Shown here: positions 15,870 through 16,623 of the stretch, piece by piece | Layout: the number at the start of each line of letters is the position of its first letter | Position numbering within the stretch: the stretch's first letter is position 1 | Source: an uncultured Verrucomicrobiota bacterium | GTDB lineage: Bacteria; Verrucomicrobiota; Verrucomicrobiia; Chthoniobacterales; SZAS-18 | Reading direction: 5' to 3' | NCBI GenBank assembly: GCA_937873255.1 | Contig: CALMVM010000424.1 | Coordinates: 1-16,623 of the forward strand | DNA length: 16,623 bases | The notes under the pieces: model-generated | What the model was told of the DNA's origin: nothing | Databases searched by the model: none | What the model saw: only the letters and a program-made list of their open reading frames with translations | Position numbers and translations under genes: made by a program

Positions 15870-16623
15870 ATGAACACGACTTTGAGTCCGACGCGGCCCT
15901 TGGCGATCCTGCACTCGGATGACGCGGAGTTGCGTCATCGTTTGGCCGACCTGCTTCAGGAGCGTGCCTACGTTTGCCACGCGCCCGATCCCTTTCGCCT
16001 GGATGAACTCCTCGCCGGAACCGAGGCGCTGCTTCTCTTCGTGGATTTGCGCGGATCAGGCACGCTGGAATTGATCCATCGTCTCGGGCGCATGCACCCG
16101 CAGGCGGTCCTCGTGGCGCTGGGTTTTGCGAACAGCGAGCCTTTCCTCTCGGCGCGCGACTCTGGTGTGTATCGCGTCGAGGATTTGAAGGCCACCCGGC
16201 ACACCTTGGCCGAACTGACGGACCGCGCCCTCGAACGGGTCGGCTGGATGCAGGAAACGCAGATGCTGCGCGACGAGGTGGCGCGTTTGCGCACGATGCA
16301 GCAACACGCGAACGGGGCCGGACGCGGCGCGCACGAACGCAACCCGCTCAGCCTCCAACATCTCGTCAAGGCCACGCAGGGGCTCGACCGGCTGGAGGAC
16401 CTGTTTGCCAAGATCGTCGACGGCGTGGCGAGCGCCGCGTTGGTGTCGCGGGTCGGGCTGTTTTACCGCCAGGAGGGGGAGGCGAATTACCGGCTCCACG
16501 CCGGGCGCTGTTGCCTGGAGGATACGGCCGCGATGCTGTTCAACGACCGCGATCCGCTCGTGCGCTGGTTGCAGCGGCATCCCCGTCTCATCACCCGTGC
16601 GTCGCTCGACCACGTGGCCGATC
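15870..16623 (+). CDS. Degenerate receiver + GAF signalling protein, 3'-truncated
   Basis: The frame is open from ATG 15870 to the end of the window (251 codons), so the C-terminus is missing. Residues 10-125 look like a receiver domain: LAILHSDD with the acidic pair Asp17-Asp18, and LLFVDLRG with Asp59 at the phosphoacceptor place. The conserved Thr/Ser after strand 4 (VALGF here) and the usual Lys-Pro are not seen, so phosphorylation is uncertain. A charged helical linker (about 125-160) precedes a GAF-like region beginning near LQHLVKATQGLDRLEDLFAKIV. By analogy the missing part may hold a kinase or output domain. It follows the membrane kinase by 113 bases, a gap with only short hairpins (such as CTTGCC 15794-15799 with GGCAAG 15814-15819), and probably belongs to the same signalling operon. 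GGGAAGAG upstream is a weak, distant ribosome site. Confidence 0.75.
   Translation, partial: MNTTLSPTRPLAILHSDDAELRHRLADLLQERAYVCHAPDPFRLDELLAGTEALLLFVDLRGSGTLELIHRLGRMHPQAVLVALGFANSEPFLSARDSGVYRVEDLKATRHTLAELTDRALERVGWMQETQMLRDEVARLRTMQQHANGAGRGAHERNPLSLQHLVKATQGLDRLEDLFAKIVDGVASAALVSRVGLFYRQEGEANYRLHAGRCCLEDTAAMLFNDRDPLVRWLQRHPRLITRASLDHVAD

Overview
The window reads as chromosomal DNA from a GC-rich Gram-negative bacterium. The best guess is Verrucomicrobiota or a neighbouring PVC-group lineage. This is inference from four points: the order pilB-pilT-pilB-pilC-pseudopilin, a GspG-like pilin ending in Lys-Asn-Trp, the near absence of Shine-Dalgarno motifs, and intergenic inverted repeats of a kind I associate from memory with PVC genomes. 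No rRNA, tRNA, transposase, phage gene or CRISPR array is visible.

Region 1 (1-6871, all + strand) is a type IV pilus / type II secretion-like motor locus. It holds a 5'-truncated PilB-type extension ATPase, a PilT retraction ATPase, a second PilB-type ATPase, the inner-membrane platform protein PilC, and a pseudopilin with a prepilin cleavage site. PilB and PilT would power extension and retraction through PilC, and the pilin would be the polymerised subunit. The pilin leader can form two mutually exclusive hairpins.

Region 2 (6942-10534, + strand) carries three metabolic enzymes: a YajO-like aldo/keto reductase, a low-specificity L-threonine aldolase, and a PaaK-like adenylate-forming ligase. 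They are not tightly coupled.

Region 3 (10543-16623) is a signalling locus. A soluble REC-histidine kinase protein lies on the minus strand. Divergent from it are an atypical beta-ketoacyl synthase, a multi-pass membrane GAF-PAS histidine kinase starting 9 bases later, and a degenerate-REC/GAF protein that runs off the window end. The synthase keeps the nucleophilic Cys and the conserved Lys but has lost both catalytic His residues. It is the most unusual protein here, and its operon-like link to a sensor kinase is unexpected.

The most unusual DNA is a set of three intergenic inverted repeats (about 1698-1832, 2924-3038 and 7947-8053). Each has arms built of 3-4 tandem copies of a short unit (7, 7 and 9-10 bp). 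The unit differs between elements, but the layout is the same: the left arm starts just after a stop codon, a loop of 43-79 nt follows, and the right arm precedes the next gene. Two of the loops share an identical 10-mer. This looks like one modular element family with interchangeable arms.
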